This document shows, one piece after another, positions 32,312 through 44,426 of a stretch of 64,000 bases of DNA. The DNA comes from Penicillus capitatus. Taxonomy: Eukaryota > Chlorophyta. The notes beneath the pieces are model-generated. The model ran no database searches, was not told where the DNA came from, and saw only the letters and a list, made by a program, of their open reading frames with translations. The stretch spans positions 186,001 through 250,000 of the forward strand of contig OZ287713.1 in the NCBI GenBank assembly GCA_965649825.1. The letters are read 5' to 3'. The position numbers were made by a program, and so were the translations under genes. The stretch's first letter is position 1, and every line of letters begins with the position of its first letter.

Positions 32312-32958
32312 AGCATCCAGTTTTGAGCAATTTAAACGAACGATTGTTGTAACACACACATAACGCGGACAACCGTATTTAAATAAGCGTCGATTGCCCC
32401 CGATCATCCAACGATGCATTTTCCCTCGGCCGTCAGAGTCGATGTCTGCCGGGCAACTCAACATATAACTGAGGTAGAGTTGAGGCAATCTTTGCCGATA
32501 GGTGCATTTATGGTCCTACATGATGCAGATAGAGATTCGGTAGGTGCCAATCGTCCAGTTTGTCTTCCGCGGACAAGCGTCTCGAGCTTCTCGGATTAGT
32601 GACGTTATCGATGAGTACGCTATGCATCTGAAAAAGTGATGACGTGAATCGATCGCAACTGAGTTGATATGACGATCCATGTTTCGAACGTTATCGGTAC
32701 GATCACAAAGGGACAGTTGCCGCTCATGTGAAAGTCCTCGATCGGCATTCGACACAATGCTCTATGCGATTAGCGATTGGTCTTTTAGTTTATCACAGAC
32801 GAATCGATAGAAAGAACGTTCATTGACGAAATGACGATCGATCGATCGTAGCTGAGCTGTCGATTACACTTCGTGTCTCCACCGACCACTTCCAATCCAA
32901 GTCCACTGCATTCGCAATCTAAAACGGCACCACGCCGCTCGAGTGACGCATCGAAATC
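32312..32958. other. Intergenic spacer with GATC/TCGA-rich words
   Basis: No supported gene. The stretch is rich in GATCGATC-type palindromic words and AT-richer than its flanks. It is shared 3' flank for the DUF3181 gene (plus) and HCCS (minus). Confidence 0.4.
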
Positions 32959-33757
32959 TCAAGTGTACCGATCCCACAGAGCCGTTGGTGAATCTAGAGC
33001 CGGACGCACATCCAAATGCATGGCGATGGGCATGTTCGGTTGTGAGGCGGCGTTGTAAAAATCGATGACGTAGCGAACATCGCAGCCGCAGCGATCAACG
33101 ATCCAGTCGTGTCGGTCAAAAGGTAATTTGTACCCCTGCTATTCCCGAAATGGCGTGCGGCATATAACGACGAGAGGCGCACCAGAAAATTAAGCAGTCG
33201 TGCTTTTGGCGAAAAATCGCGCGGACGTCCTCGAAAGGTTTTTAGTTTCGGAGAAGAACATCCCGCATGGAGTGATGCCTCCCAGTGAGTGATCTCATGC
33301 CACACACGTTCGTTTACGGCGTTGTGAATCTGGACGACCGTCGACATGTCTTTCGCCTCTGGCTGCCATCCCTCCAGTCAACATCACACATCACAAAAAC
33401 AGCGCGCCGCCGTCTGCAGTACTTTACGTTGCATGGCATCGAAAAACTGTTGCTCGGATGGATAGATCCAATTCTCCGTACGTTCCTGCTGATGCAGAGG
33501 CATTGCCGCATCATCTGCGACGGGTATGCTCGAAGCTTGTCTCTGTGACGAGAGCTGCGCCGGACAAGCACCTGAACGAACGCACTTGTCGTCTTCTCTC
33601 CATTTCCAAACCTCCCACCTGAGCTCCCTGTGATCTCTTCTCTCGAAAAACGCGGTCGGCGTTTGGAGCAAGTGCTCTGCGGATCGTTCGCTGCCCGTAC
33701 AAACACACGTTGTGCCGTAGCGGCCGTCTTCGCCGTCGTCATGTCGTTTTCCGTCAT
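32959..33757 (-). CDS. HCCS: Holocytochrome c synthase (cytochrome c haem lyase)
   Basis: Exons 32959-33135, 33183-33371 and one from 33423 upwards. They read [26 protein letters not shown], then [34 protein letters not shown] and [18 protein letters not shown], then [26 protein letters not shown] and [16 protein letters not shown]. These are the HCCS landmarks, including the conserved His/Trp region. It attaches haem to cytochrome c in the intermembrane space (System III). A Cys-Pro pair (SGACPAQL) is a haem-regulatory-type motif. The 5' end is not fixed; an N-terminal exon from ATG 33757 is plausible. Confidence 0.9.
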
Positions 33758-33821
33758 CGCAGTGCGTCGTACGAGTTCTGGATCGCGAAGGTCTTAACAT
33801 CGAGTATCGTACATCTACACA

Positions 33822-35360
33822 TCACTGAGAACCAAAGTCTTGTGTAAATTCATCGAAAACCATCAGCATACTCGTATTGACGCTAGGTTTGATCACCTTG
33901 AGTGCCTCGACGAAATCCTTGTACGCCACAGATCGCAGTTCCCCCTCGGCAGTCGTAGCGATACTGGGCCCCAATTCTCGAATGGCGACCATTGACGCTT
34001 CTTTACACAGTGCTGTCAAATCGCTGGCACTGTATCCCTCTGTCTGTGCGACCACTCTCCCAAGCTGTCTCTCTGTCAAACTATGCCGTTGATCTTTAAA
34101 GAGATGACGCACGATCGACAGCCGTCCCTCTGCATCTGGCAAAGGAATGTAGATGCGCTTGACCAATCTCCTCAGAGCGGCATCATCCAGTTCGTGCGGC
34201 CGATTTGTGGCACCGATGACAAGAATGCGACCCTTTGAGGGTGCCAGTCCATCAAACTGCACCAGAAATTCGGTCTTGAGTTTTCGACTGGCTTCGTTTT
34301 CGTTCGTCGATCTCGATGAAAGAATGGAGTCGATTTCGTCGATGAAGATGATCGAAGGAGCCATCTCGGCGGCCACTTCAAACAAAGCTCTAACCAGTTT
34401 CTCTCCTTCGCCGACCCATTTGGAAGTCAGCGAAGAGGCAGAGATATTGAAGAATGAGGCTTCTGCCTTGCTAGCCAGAGCTTTGGCCAAAAGCGTCTTG
34501 CCATTGCCGGGTGGTCCATAGAGCAAGAGTCCCTTTGGCGGTGAGCGTAGTCCCTGGAAGAGATCTGGCCGCAGGGAAGGTAGGATAACAGATTCATAGA
34601 GCGCTTGTTTAGCGATAGAGAGGCCTGAGATGTCTTCCCATTCAACGCCAGGTGAGGTCACCAGCATTTCGCCCATGATCTGCTCTCGATGACGACTGGC
34701 TTCGCCACTGATGACTTCGCGCGCTGCTTTCCCCACGCGACGCACTCCGTCCACAACGGACGACGCTGATCATCATCACCATCAGATCACATGCTGGCAT
34801 TCCTGAGCAATGCTCACCTGTCGTATGCACTGTCACTGGCGTCTTGACCGTGCGCCTTTGTTTACGAACAGGCGTCGGCGATTTAGGCTTGGCCGTTTTA
34901 GGTGTCTTCGATGACTTCGGTGCCGATTCCATTTCCAAAATACTAAAGAACAGTCGGACAGGTGTCAAGACGACACAAGAAGATCTTTCCGAAATCGCTC
35001 TTACCGTTGAGCCACTTGCTCGTGCAGTTCAACGAGTTCGTGTTTCATGGCAGCAGTGTTGTCTGCTTTAGGTCCCAGTCCCGAGGTGGGAACTTCGAGA
35101 CGCATCGCTTCTTGGATGACTTCGACGGAATGACGGTAGAGAGACAGAGCACGGTCTCGCTGGTTTCCCGCATCTGCTGCATAAGCACGCTCTATCATCT
35201 CCTGCGATAAAATGGGCGATGAGCCAGCGTTTCTCAAACTGCAAACAACGGCAGGTACTTTTGCTAGAGAAAAGTACTCAGATAGCTTCTTTTGTGGCCC
35301 CAATGGAGCCGGTTCCGCTCGTCGCGAGAACAAACGACTTAATCGGTAAGAGCTGGACAT
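33822..35360 (-). CDS. Spastin-like microtubule-severing AAA ATPase with MIT domain
   Basis: The N-terminal exon(s) (35360 to about 35004) contain an MIT helical bundle: RAYAADAGNQRDRALSLYRH, AAMKHELVELHEQVAQR. A basic linker exon follows (KTPKTAKPKSPTPVRKQRR), then 33822 to about 34754 with the AAA domain: WEDISGLSIAKQAL, Walker A GPPGNGKT, Walker B IIFIDEID, sensor ATNRPHELDDAALRR and the C-terminal helix FVEALKVIKPSV. The MIT-linker-AAA order and the meiotic-clade sequence point to spastin; katanin and Vps4 are alternatives. A 57-nt segment (GTACCT to CGCAG, about 35212-35268) is an in-frame, stop-free likely intron. Confidence 0.88.
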
Positions 35361-35864
35361 CAATTACGCAACAATGATGATGTCGAGATGGAGTAAGATA
35401 ACATTTTCAGAATCTTATGGAAACTACTCGAACGTGACATCAGGTCGTTAAAACAGTTGGCGAACGTTCTCGAAGCCGATCCTACGTGACGCGCTCTGCG
35501 AAAAAGCAATTCGACGTCATCGTACATTTGAGGGCAGAATCGACTCAATCGACCCTAATCGTCATCCCTTCATCTTTTCGATCGATCTTCGATTTTTCCG
35601 ACAGAATCGAACCCAATCTCCATCCTTTCATCTCTTCGATCGACTTCGATTCTTTCGAATCATGAAGACTATCGCACTTCCACGCGAGCGATTCGTTCGA
35701 TCGTTTGCTTCCACCCCTTCACGTCACGTTTCCTATCCCTTGCGCTGCAGTAAAGTAGAAATCGATGACTGAGATGTGAGAAAAAGTATGAATGCCGATA
35801 GGAGAGCATCGAATCGGCGAAGAAATCCCTGACGAAACGATTGGCAGACAGTGTCGGTGTTTCA
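35361..35864. repeat. Intergenic spacer with an imperfect ~65-bp tandem duplication
   Basis: No gene seen. From about 35533 to 35660 two related blocks follow each other, each starting CAGAATCGA and containing TTCATCT-TTCGATCGA and a TTCGATT tail. They differ by small indels and substitutions. This may be an old duplication in a promoter region. Confidence 0.55.
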
Positions 35865-36589
35865 ATGGGACCCATCAGTTTGAGCTTCTCCGATGATTAC
35901 GATGAGAGTCGCCCCGAAGAATCAGACCTCCGTATGGACACCGACACCTCGTCTGGGAATCATGGAAAGCGGATTCATTCCATGACGACGGCGGAATGGC
36001 GAGATCGCTACGAGAAAAACGGGACAGTGGATCTCTGGGTCGAAGAGGAATACAATGCCGGATCTCGCCTCATGGTTACACAATCATATCACACCTCAGC
36101 GTCATTTCACGGAGATAGGGAGGTCGCGACGTGCATTTGGGAGGCGGATATGGAATCGGCACCGGAGAGGGCGTCTCGCAGGGGAATGTCCCGTCACATC
36201 ATGTGACGATCCACAACCGGCACCTTGATGAGGTGCTCGAGGTCGAAGTCCCTGAGGATCGCTACGTTTTATGGGAGGCTGAAGATCGTGGCTTGCATTT
36301 GCCCTTCGCCTGTCGCATGGGCTGCTGTACCGCCTGTGCCGTTCGTGTGGTCTCTGGCGAGATGCATCAGCCACAGGCGCTAGGCATTTCGCAAAAACTC
36401 AAAGATGAGGGATATGCTTTGATGTGTGTCGGCTATCCCAAATCCGATCTCGTTTTGCAGACGGTGAACGAGGACGAAGTCTATGATCTGCAGTTTGGGC
36501 AGCATTTCGAGAAGTATGCCCTGGACAAGAACAGTCCACACATCGATCGAGATGACTTTGCGTTGGAATTAGCAGATATGGATGAGTGA
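35865..36589 (+). CDS. FdC2-type plastid ferredoxin with C-terminal extension
   Basis: Two exons (35865-36074, 36119-36589; 44-nt intron) give 226 aa. The [2Fe-2S] ligand region is CRMGCCTACAVRV with the fourth Cys in LMCVGYPKSD. The C-terminal extension with NEDEVYDLQFGQHFEKYA and DRDDFALELADMDE is the FdC2 hallmark and distinguishes it from photosynthetic Fd1. An N-terminal region before the core (WRDRYEKNGTVDLWVEEEYN) is not in standard ferredoxins. FdC2 works in the plastid and is linked to chlorophyll synthesis in plants. No targeting peptide is visible from this ATG, so an upstream exon may be missing. Confidence 0.9.
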
Positions 36590-36654
36590 GGACTTCATTG
36601 TATCCATGACATTTACTGTTTGTAATCATCAAACATGACATTTTGGACGTCGTC

Positions 36655-36940
36655 TTACCACCCACGGATACCCATCAGATATTCGGCCAGAGCACAGAAC
36701 AGCCGTTTGCGTTCTTCATTTATCGATGCTGCTGCACTTAAAGTACTGGGCAGCGCCGACACTTGTCTTCTCTGATGATGGCCAGGTCTGCATGGCAACA
36801 TCGTCGTAGATCTATCGCCTTTTCCAAGATCGGCGCTTCAGGGATGATGTTCTGTTTTTCGATAGATGTCGTTTGAAGTGTTGATCGGACGATCGAGTGG
36901 CATCATAGATAGCCAGATCATTTCTTTTCCCTACAAAAGT
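36655..36940 (-). CDS. Probable 3' end of an unrecognised minus-strand gene
   Basis: The minus-strand frame KQNIIPEAPILEKAIDLRRC continues with HADLAIIREDN. After removal of a ~26-nt GT-AG stretch (GTGTCGG to TTTAAG) it carries on as INEERKRLFCALAEYLMGIR and a stop at 36655. Both sides look genuinely coding, but the putative intron is very short and the 5' part (above about 36900) runs into a stop. No family recognised. Confidence 0.4.
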
Positions 36941-38178
36941 AAGCACACGCGGAGCGTCACGTTTATCACGGACACTCGATCGTATCGTTGTATCGATCGA
37001 TGTGTCCGAATGCGTATAAAGAGTGCCGAGAATCGGATAGCGGTTTCGGAATGCGTCGCCATAAAAAACAGCATTTGACAGGCCCGTTGTCTTTAGACCT
37101 ACTTAAATTAGGTGATGATTCAGCTATTCTAGTAGGAGACAAATCATCGCGCAATTCAGAGTTAATATGCATAGCTTCCATCCAGGTCATTTGGGGACAG
37201 TTTAGTTATATTCAGGTGCCCAGCTCGCATCGCTGCCTTCTCCACGGAGCAGTCACGACACCGCGAACTCGACAGAATGAAATCGCAATGCGAAGCTCTC
37301 CATTGTGAAAACCAATACCTCCAACCACGCAAACAGGACTTGATAGAGGCATACTGACCATCATGATAAAACTGAGATCACACGAGCATAACACACACCA
37401 TGAATATCCATAAGACCTACAAGCTACCCATTGGATTTTGTTCTCTTGACCTCTCGATCGATCGAGATCAAATGCATGCGATGTTTGGTTTTGCAGAGGT
37501 GGGTGGGTAGGTGCATCAGAGTGCTTTTGCTAGAGGTCCATAACTGTGACCGACTAAGACTTGTCTATCCCGTTGTGTATCCATCTGTACAGGACAATGT
37601 TCAAGAATTGAAAATGTCCAATCAAATACTGTAGGTCAACAATGCTCAAAGAGGCGGTAGGAGTCTGCCATGAACGTAACATCAACACGGAAGGATGACA
37701 TATTGAGCAGAAATCATTCCATCCTAACTTCACAAGAGGAGATCGCCGTCTTCCAATCCACACACAACAAGACTGTTCCTCATTTCCAGACTAGTGGCCT
37801 CATTTGCCAGGTATGCGAGAATGATTCTCGCTGAAAAACAACATACCCATGTTCCCAGGCGATAGACAGCACGGCAAACAAGTAAGTGGTCAAGAGAGTG
37901 TATATTTGTTATTGGTCAATCAATCAATCACTCACTCACGATCATCATTATTGAAACACGTCATCTGAAGTTATGTCGCACAGAGATGCGGTACTTGAGA
38001 ATGATACTTTGCGGTTAGAAGCGTGTCCATTCGAGCAACCACCAGAACAAGGCACAGACGTTGCCGGAATTCCACTCCCTCACTCTTCTTATTCTCTTCT
38101 TAACGAAAAAATGCAATGAGGCAGCGAACGCATGTCAGAGATCACAGGAAAAGAGAGACCGAAAAGAACTTACGGCTG
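36941..38178. other. Long gene-poor spacer
   Basis: About 1.2 kb without a supported gene. It is AT-richer than its surroundings, with simple words such as CAATCAATCAATCACTCACTC near 37920. Nothing resembling a tRNA, snRNA or other structured RNA was recognised, though a Pol III or long 3' UTR element could be missed by eye. Confidence 0.4.
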
Positions 38179-39476
38179 TCAGACGCGGATCCATCTCTCA
38201 GACTGCGATCGGCGTTTCTTAGAGCCATCATGAACACCGGCAACTTTTCGGATTGTATCTGTCTTTCCGATGGCCACATCATCATTCAGATTCGGCATCG
38301 ATCCCTTCTTTCGTCGGGAGGATTTGAGAGAAGACGACGGATGCGCCGCCAGCCACCTCAGTCGGCTGCGAAACGAAGAGCCACTCGAAGACGAATCCTT
38401 CTCTTCTGGATCACCGTTCTGCTCTTCGATGTGATCTTGCGCTTCGCCGATGCGCCAAGACGGGCTTCGAACAGCGACCTCATCCACCATGACGTCATCG
38501 TGCACCGGCAGAACGCTGTGGTCAAACGGTGCCGAGAGCCTGCCGAATGGAGAGTCCTGATCATCACCGATCTCTGTGACGGGTACTGTCTTGCGCGAAA
38601 AGGTTGCTAGGCGTCCTCCGCCTTTTGTCTTCTCTCTTTTCTGACCGGCATCCTTTCTCCGAATCGCGATGTGTTCTGTAACATATGGTTCATCGTTGCT
38701 ATTTCCAGTAACAATATTTCCCTCTTCGTATGCCTCGGCTACGTCAGACACCGCGTGATACATAACATCCGCGACATCGTCTGTGTCGAACGGCATGATT
38801 TCATTTGAGATCGATTCTTGCCGAGGAGCGGAAGGTTGTCCCCCACCCACATGAAGATTGTCTTCTCGGCGATCCTGGGCGAACGCAGAGGCGTCAAAAT
38901 TTTTTAAGAATCGCTGCCAGGAAGGATCGAAATGCGCATTATCACGACTCGCGATGCTGTTGAAGCTCCACACTTCATCCTCCAGATTGCACCCCAGCAT
39001 CGGAGATTCTAGATTTGGTTGTTTTGGCAGTATGTATTCCTGAATGCTCGGTAATGTGTGTTGCTTAAGAGCCAGAGCAGAGGCTTTGGGCGTCGGCACA
39101 GATTTCATGACCATCCTCGGCTGAACCATGAATAGACTCCGAAACGCATCTCCGCCAAAACCCGAGTCGTCGCCGTCACCCACTACACCGAACACCCCCT
39201 GTCTGTCGATACGCGATGATGGACCAGACACACCCGTGCTCACTGATTTTGCAGCTTTCTGCCCGGCTCCTCTGTCTCGACACAACCGAATGCAACTCTC
39301 GCACTAAGACACAGACCGACGGTCTCAGGAAAGGCGAAAGCAGACGCGGAGAGCGAAGATGCCACAGGACATGATGGCCGTGCATGATGGCAGAGAAGCG
39401 CGCGGGTCTCTGTGAAGGGGAAGGAAAGAAAGGCACCACCTACCGTTGCAACATAGCTGTCAGGGAAAGACGCCAT
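38179..39476 (-). CDS. Uncharacterised Ser-rich, probably regulatory protein
   Basis: A short first exon (start 39476, MASFPDSYVAT) joins, after a ~135-nt intron, a long exon to 38179; the protein is about 389 aa. The junction creates CESCIRLC. The rest is low-complexity and mostly disordered, with patches such as TLPSIQEYILPKQPNL, WSFNSIASRDNAHFDPSW, acidic DDVADVMYHAVSD and a basic C-terminus (SSLKSSRRKKGSMP, KKRRSQSERW). No domain recognised. The phosphorylation-prone Ser/Arg composition suggests a signalling or scaffold protein, but this is only compositional. The first intron is longer than most here. Confidence 0.6.
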
Positions 39477-39672
39477 TTCACCAGCCGGACTTCTCGACGA
39501 CCAAAATAAATAATCCGACTCTGAGTATCCACTGAAATTGAACACCCGGGAGCGGTTCGTCCGAACGAGAGCGGATGGACACAACCGTCGATGCGCTTAG
39601 GCGGGATGCAGCGAGCGCTTTTCTGGATCGATTGATCTCTTGAAATCCTCGTCTGACGATGGACACAGACCG

Positions 39673-42229
39673 TTAGAGTTCGTAGTCCACGATCTTGAGT
39701 GAAACCCGCTTCTTCTCCGTGTCCACACTCACCACCTCGACGCACACTTTGTCGCCCACTCTGCAAATCTCGTGCGGATCGATCCACTGTGAAGTGCAGC
39801 TATCGGATCGCATCTGTTTGACGTGAACTAATCCTGTGCATCCAGCATTTACATCCACAAAGGCACCGAACTCCACGACGTTCTTCACCGTGCCCATTAA
39901 CTTATCTCCGACGTGCAGGCTCTCGAATGTCGAGCTGTCTTGCCACTTAAGTGCAGAGGTGGTCGACTCTCCACGTACATCGCGTCCGGGAGCGAGGATA
40001 TTCTCAACGATGTCTTTGAGTGTGGGCAGACCCACGTTCACTTCTTGGGCCAGGCGCTCGATGTCCATGTCTTCTCCCCGCCGGCGCATCTCGAGCAAAA
40101 CGACGCGGAGCTGCTGCAGATCTTCCATCGAAACGTTCTCCTCTGCCATGCGATCGGGATAGAAGATCTCCAAAAGCTGATGGACGACATGATACGATTC
40201 TGGATGGACACTCGTATTGTCCAGAGCGTTCTCACCGTTACGAATCCGCAGAAATCCAGCGCACTGCTGATAGGTCTTCTCGCCAATGCCTCGAACATTA
40301 AGCAACTGCCTCCGATTGACGAAATCTTTGTGATGCAAACGGTACTCGACGATATTGTTCGCCAGAGAGGGCGAGAGTCCAGCCACGTAGGACAGGAGAG
40401 ACGCCGATGCTGTGTTGACATCGACACCGACGGTATTGACGGCGCTTTCCACGACGCCACGTAGATTCTCTTTGAGAACTGATCGTTTGATATCGTGTTG
40501 ATACAGCCCCACACCAAGATGGCATGGATCGATCTGAGCGCAGCACCCAACCGTAGGCCTCAGTTATGGACAAAAGACTCGAGGAGCTACCTTGACGAGC
40601 TCGCCGAGTGGATCTTGTAATCGCCGGGCAATGGACACGGCTCCGCGCAGAGACACATCCATGTCTGGAAGTTCTCCTGCTGCCAACTCCGATGCACTGT
40701 AGACGCTGGCGCCATCCTCCGAGACAATTGCCCATCCGACTGTCAGACCTGCATGGTCCAGTGCCTTGTACATGAACGATTCCGTCTCTCTCGACGCTAC
40801 GCCATCCCCAAGAGCGATAGCCTGGACTTTGAACTGGACGACGATATCGACCAGAGCAGCACCCGCCCGCATTTGACGGTAGTTCGTCGAACGATGGGGG
40901 TAGATGATCTCGGTGTGCAGCACTGTACCTACGTGTCGACGAGATAAAGAGATCAGCAACGATTGTGCTGAGTGTTGCCTTGTGAGTCGCAGACGCACAG
41001 TTTGCATCCGTTCCTGTATCCTGGATCGACGCCCAAAACGTTGACCCCGACGAGTGGCGGCGCCAGTAAGAGACTCCACAGATTCCGGGAAAAAGTGGTC
41101 GTTGCATCGATGACCGCCCGTTGGGTCAATGCCCGTCGCATTCTTCTCTCCGCCGACGGTTTCAGCAGATGCGTGACGCCATGGCTCACCGCTGATGAGA
41201 TCTAGATCGCACAGAAGTCCCAGGTTTCGATCGAAGCGCCGATCGGCACCTGCTCGATCGACGTCGACGTTAGCGATGGACATCGCGTCTCGATATACTG
41301 CATGGCAGCGTCGATCACGACATCGACTGTCCAGTTCATCTTGACGGTTAAAAACCCGAGCTTCTCTCCCCGATTGATTGCCAGAATCTGATGCGGTTTG
41401 ATACGCTTGAGTGAAAAATTGCCATCGAAGTACACTTCATATGTTTGCGGGTCATTTGCCTTCTGCGACAGATCCAATCCCGCTTTCACTTTGCGGACGC
41501 GATCCTGATCCCCCTGCGCATTTTCTTTCTTCATTTTCCTCGCGATGGGCGACATCTGCGTCTCCATGCGGCCATGATTCTGCACGACGCTCAAGATACA
41601 GGACGGAGGGCGCATAGAAAGAGCATCTTGCCAAGATCGTTGCGTCAGCGATCGCTTTGACATCGGGCAATCGCGCCATATCTTCGGCAATGATGTTGCG
41701 TGCATGCTCCAAAGCGACGTCCAATGCATGCCCCTGACTTCTCTCCCTCGCCTCTCGCAATGTAAACGCCGTTTCCAGCATGCGTCTTGCCAATGCTTCC
41801 ATTCCGGCTTCTCTCGCCAATGTCGCTTTCGACACTCGGCGCGTCTTGAATGGCTGATGAATCTCGTCGAGCACATCCATGGTCTCTGCAGAATCGATCT
41901 CCATGCGAAGAGCGTCCGTCAGATGATTGTTCTTTGCGAGTTCCTTCACGACAGACTCGCGCTTCTCTTCGAGTTTATCAAGTCGGTCGAGTTCGGAATG
42001 CAACTGCCGAAGCTGGGTGTCGGACAGGCAGCCCGTGATTTCCTGTCGGTATCTCGCGACGAAGGGGACGGAATTGCCTTCATCGAACAGCGTCACGGCA
42101 GAAGAAACCTAAACATCCATGGATGTATCGACGAGCATCATTGCTGGTCCTTTGCCGCGGCACCTGCTTGACATTTACGCGTAAATCCTGAGCGAGGCGC
42201 TCGAATGTGCGTTGCGGACGACGTGGCAT
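39673..42229 (-). CDS. Tex/SRBD1-like RNA-binding protein (YqgF and S1 domains)
   Basis: A multi-exon gene. N-terminal Tex helical domain (LAQDLRVNVKQ, then VTLFDEGNSVPFVARYRQE, LREARERSQGH), RIKPHQILAINRGEK, a YqgF nuclease-like domain (VLGVDPGYRNGCKLCV, ALGDGVASRETES, SVYSASELAAGELP, LRGAVSIARRLQDPL), helix-hairpin-helix (SLLSYVAGLSPSLANNIVEY, QLLNVRGIGEKTYQQC), and a C-terminal S1 domain (GDKLMGTVKNVVEFGAFVDV). Bacterial Tex affects transcription; the eukaryotic homologue is SRBD1. The frame also opens upstream to ATG 42370 with a hydrophobic stretch, which could be an organellar leader. About full length for the family. Confidence 0.93.
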
Positions 42230-42470
42230 CGCAGCAACAGAATGAAGCAGTTGCAGCACAGCGATTGCATCGAAAGCGACTGAAAGCGAAGCGCCTGTCG
42301 TACGAGACGTCGCGTCAAAGCACAAGACCATGTATCGTGTGTGACAGACACATGCGTCGGTAGAGATCATTCAGTGAGAGTCTCGTTCTCCTATTAGGAA
42401 AGCTACGAAACGGAGCGCAGAGCTGAACGGTCTCTGCAACGCGATCCGTCTCTTAGTCTTTGGTGCTCGA

Positions 42471-43340
42471 TCATTGTTCTTTGTCTTGTTCGAATGCGAA
42501 GGATCGTTCGGCCCTGAGCAGTCCATTTCCATTGTCTTCCCAGAGCTGCTCGATTGGCGGCATCGATTCGAGATGTGTCACTCCCTGAGTTTGACTCAGG
42601 TGCGATGCCAAGACGAGGTGCTCGCCTGACAGTGTTGGATCAGAGGATTCGGACAAGACGCCCAGAGACGTGGAGACGGCACCGATCTCTGAGTTTTGCA
42701 GGACGTCGCTGAGAACAGCCGCAAACTGAACGGCCGCCTCAGCTGACGAAGTGTCCAGGAGACGCATCAGCAAGAGATGATCCGAACCTTCTTCGAAGAG
42801 CGCGCCTCGACGAAAGAGGATCTCCAGTTCATTGCGCACCCGCTGCTGGGTGACAAGAGTGAGATGGTTCTCGCACTTTTCCATAAGAGCTCCCTCCCAT
42901 TGCTTCTGGAATCCTTCGTTTTGAGAGAATCTCTGGAATGCTAGATGATTCTGAAACCGAAAGCAGACTGCGAAATCGAAGGCCGATCCCGTGCGTTGTC
43001 GGCAGTGCGAAACGGAGCCCAAGAAAGCGGTGACCACGCCAGAGATAGAGTACTGAAGAGACCACAGAGATTCCTCCACCATTTTGATCTCGGCCTTATC
43101 CACGCCATCCTTCGCCTTTCCCAAAACATAGAAATCCGTCACAAGGCTCGTGTCGGTATCCTTCTTCAAGAACTCAGAAATGGACGGATCGCTGCAACGT
43201 GCCTTTTCCATCCGACCACGTCTCGGCACCGAAGACCGAGTCCGTTTCGGAAGATTGGGTGAATGACTGTGCTCGGATGTTGATCCAGAGGACGTAAAGA
43301 AAAAAGAGTGAGAAGTGTGATTCAGGAGACGAGAGGACAT
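42471..43340 (-). CDS. Dabb (stress-responsive A/B barrel)-like protein
   Basis: A 289-aa intronless ORF. Residues ~85-165 show the ferredoxin-like Dabb pattern (SLWSLQYSISGVVTAF, FAVCFRFQNHLAFQRF, CENHLTLV). A second related half (about 180-270; DHLLLMRLLDTSSAEAAVQF, GEHLVLASHL) suggests a tandem pair as in plant UP3-type proteins. The first ~45 residues are Ser/Thr/Arg-rich and could be a targeting peptide. Function of plant homologues is not well known. Its start codon is 6 nt past the FHIT stop on the same strand. Confidence 0.65.
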   Translation of the reverse strand: MSSRLLNHTSHSFFFTSSGSTSEHSHSPNLPKRTRSSVPRRGRMEKARCSDPSISEFLKKDTDTSLVTDFYVLGKAKDGVDKAEIKMVEESLWSLQYSISGVVTAFLGSVSHCRQRTGSAFDFAVCFRFQNHLAFQRFSQNEGFQKQWEGALMEKCENHLTLVTQQRVRNELEILFRRGALFEEGSDHLLLMRLLDTSSAEAAVQFAAVLSDVLQNSEIGAVSTSLGVLSESSDPTLSGEHLVLASHLSQTQGVTHLESMPPIEQLWEDNGNGLLRAERSFAFEQDKEQ

Positions 43341-43346
43341 GGTGGA

Positions 43347-43959
43347 TTAATCGAACAGTGCTCTCAGTTCCGCAGCTTCTCTTGACATCTCCTCGAGCGT
43401 GCGGTCTTTCCTCTCCCGATCCAGACTCAACGGCACCCTGTCAATTCTCACACGTTTATCTCCCTCTCTCACACACGGTGCACCTCTCTGTGGGTGTCTC
43501 TTCGAGCCGATCGTAGATTGTGTCGTTACTCTCGAAGTCTTTTCCTCTTCTCGGCACGCAATGGACGTGGACGTGCGGCACCGTCTGTCCTGCCGATGGG
43601 CCGTCTTGAATGCAGAGGGTCAAAGAATCGGCTCCGAAATGCCCCTCGATTTTCTTCCCCACCTCCTGTGCCAACTGCCACAGATCAGTCACTTCTTCTC
43701 CAGTCAGATCACCGAAGCGCTTCGCCACCCGCTTCGTGCTGATCAACACGTGTCCTGTTCACACGTCAAACCACCTGTCCCTTTCCGGATCGCGCCACCG
43801 GGAACGATCGGTCGGAGATTGACGAAGGCGTAAGAGAGCCTTGACGTCGCAAAGACTTCAGACGCTTGGATGGTATAAGGGCCGAATGCAAACTGCCAGC
43901 ACAGAAGGCGCTCTTTTGGAGCCTCGAACGGCGCCGAGAGGTCCTACTTTGTCGTTCAT
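43347..43959 (-). CDS. FHIT: FHIT-type diadenosine triphosphate hydrolase (HIT family)
   Basis: Four exons (43930-43959, 43799-43892, 43484-43754, 43347-43437) give 161 aa, close to human FHIT. Landmarks: SYAFVNLRPIVPGHVLIS, QDGPSAGQTVPHVHVH containing the catalytic HxHxH triad, NDTIYDRLEE, and the C-terminal LEEMSREAAELRALF. FHIT cleaves Ap3A to AMP and ADP. The first intron is only 37 nt; the second ends GACGTGTGAACAG. The downstream Dabb gene begins 6 nt after the stop. Confidence 0.94.
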
Positions 43960-44426
43960 GCAGCAACGGCGAAGCAAAGGTCGCCAGGGAAAGGGACGCG
44001 TCGTCAGATGAAGCGAGACGCCGCGATGGAACATCGATCGATGTGCACGACTGGAGTACGCCATCGTAATTCGATCGCCTTCGATGGAGCTCTACGTTCA
44101 TCTTGTTGCTCTGGTTTTAGATTCTCTACCCTTTCAATTTCATCACTCGACCGTGATCGATCGCGACAATCGTCCGTCTGTGTGATCGAGAACCATGATG
44201 ACAGTTTACTAATGCATCGTTATTCGTCAAACGTGATCGATGGATTCGGACGTTGCTCTGGTGCGCAGCTACTCTATATCGACGCATTCCATGACGATCT
44301 TGTGCACCGCAGCTTCGAAAAGCCATTGGCATAACGGACGAATTACTAAAAGCAAAGAGCAACGTACGCGAATCTGTTTACAAAACGTTCTTCTGCACCG
44401 TCCATCTCTAGCGCCAAAGAAATGCC
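43960..44426. other. Intergenic spacer between divergent genes
   Basis: Shared upstream region of FHIT (minus) and the inositol phosphatase gene (plus). Short frames here show no family resemblance. GATCGA-type words are frequent. Confidence 0.4.
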
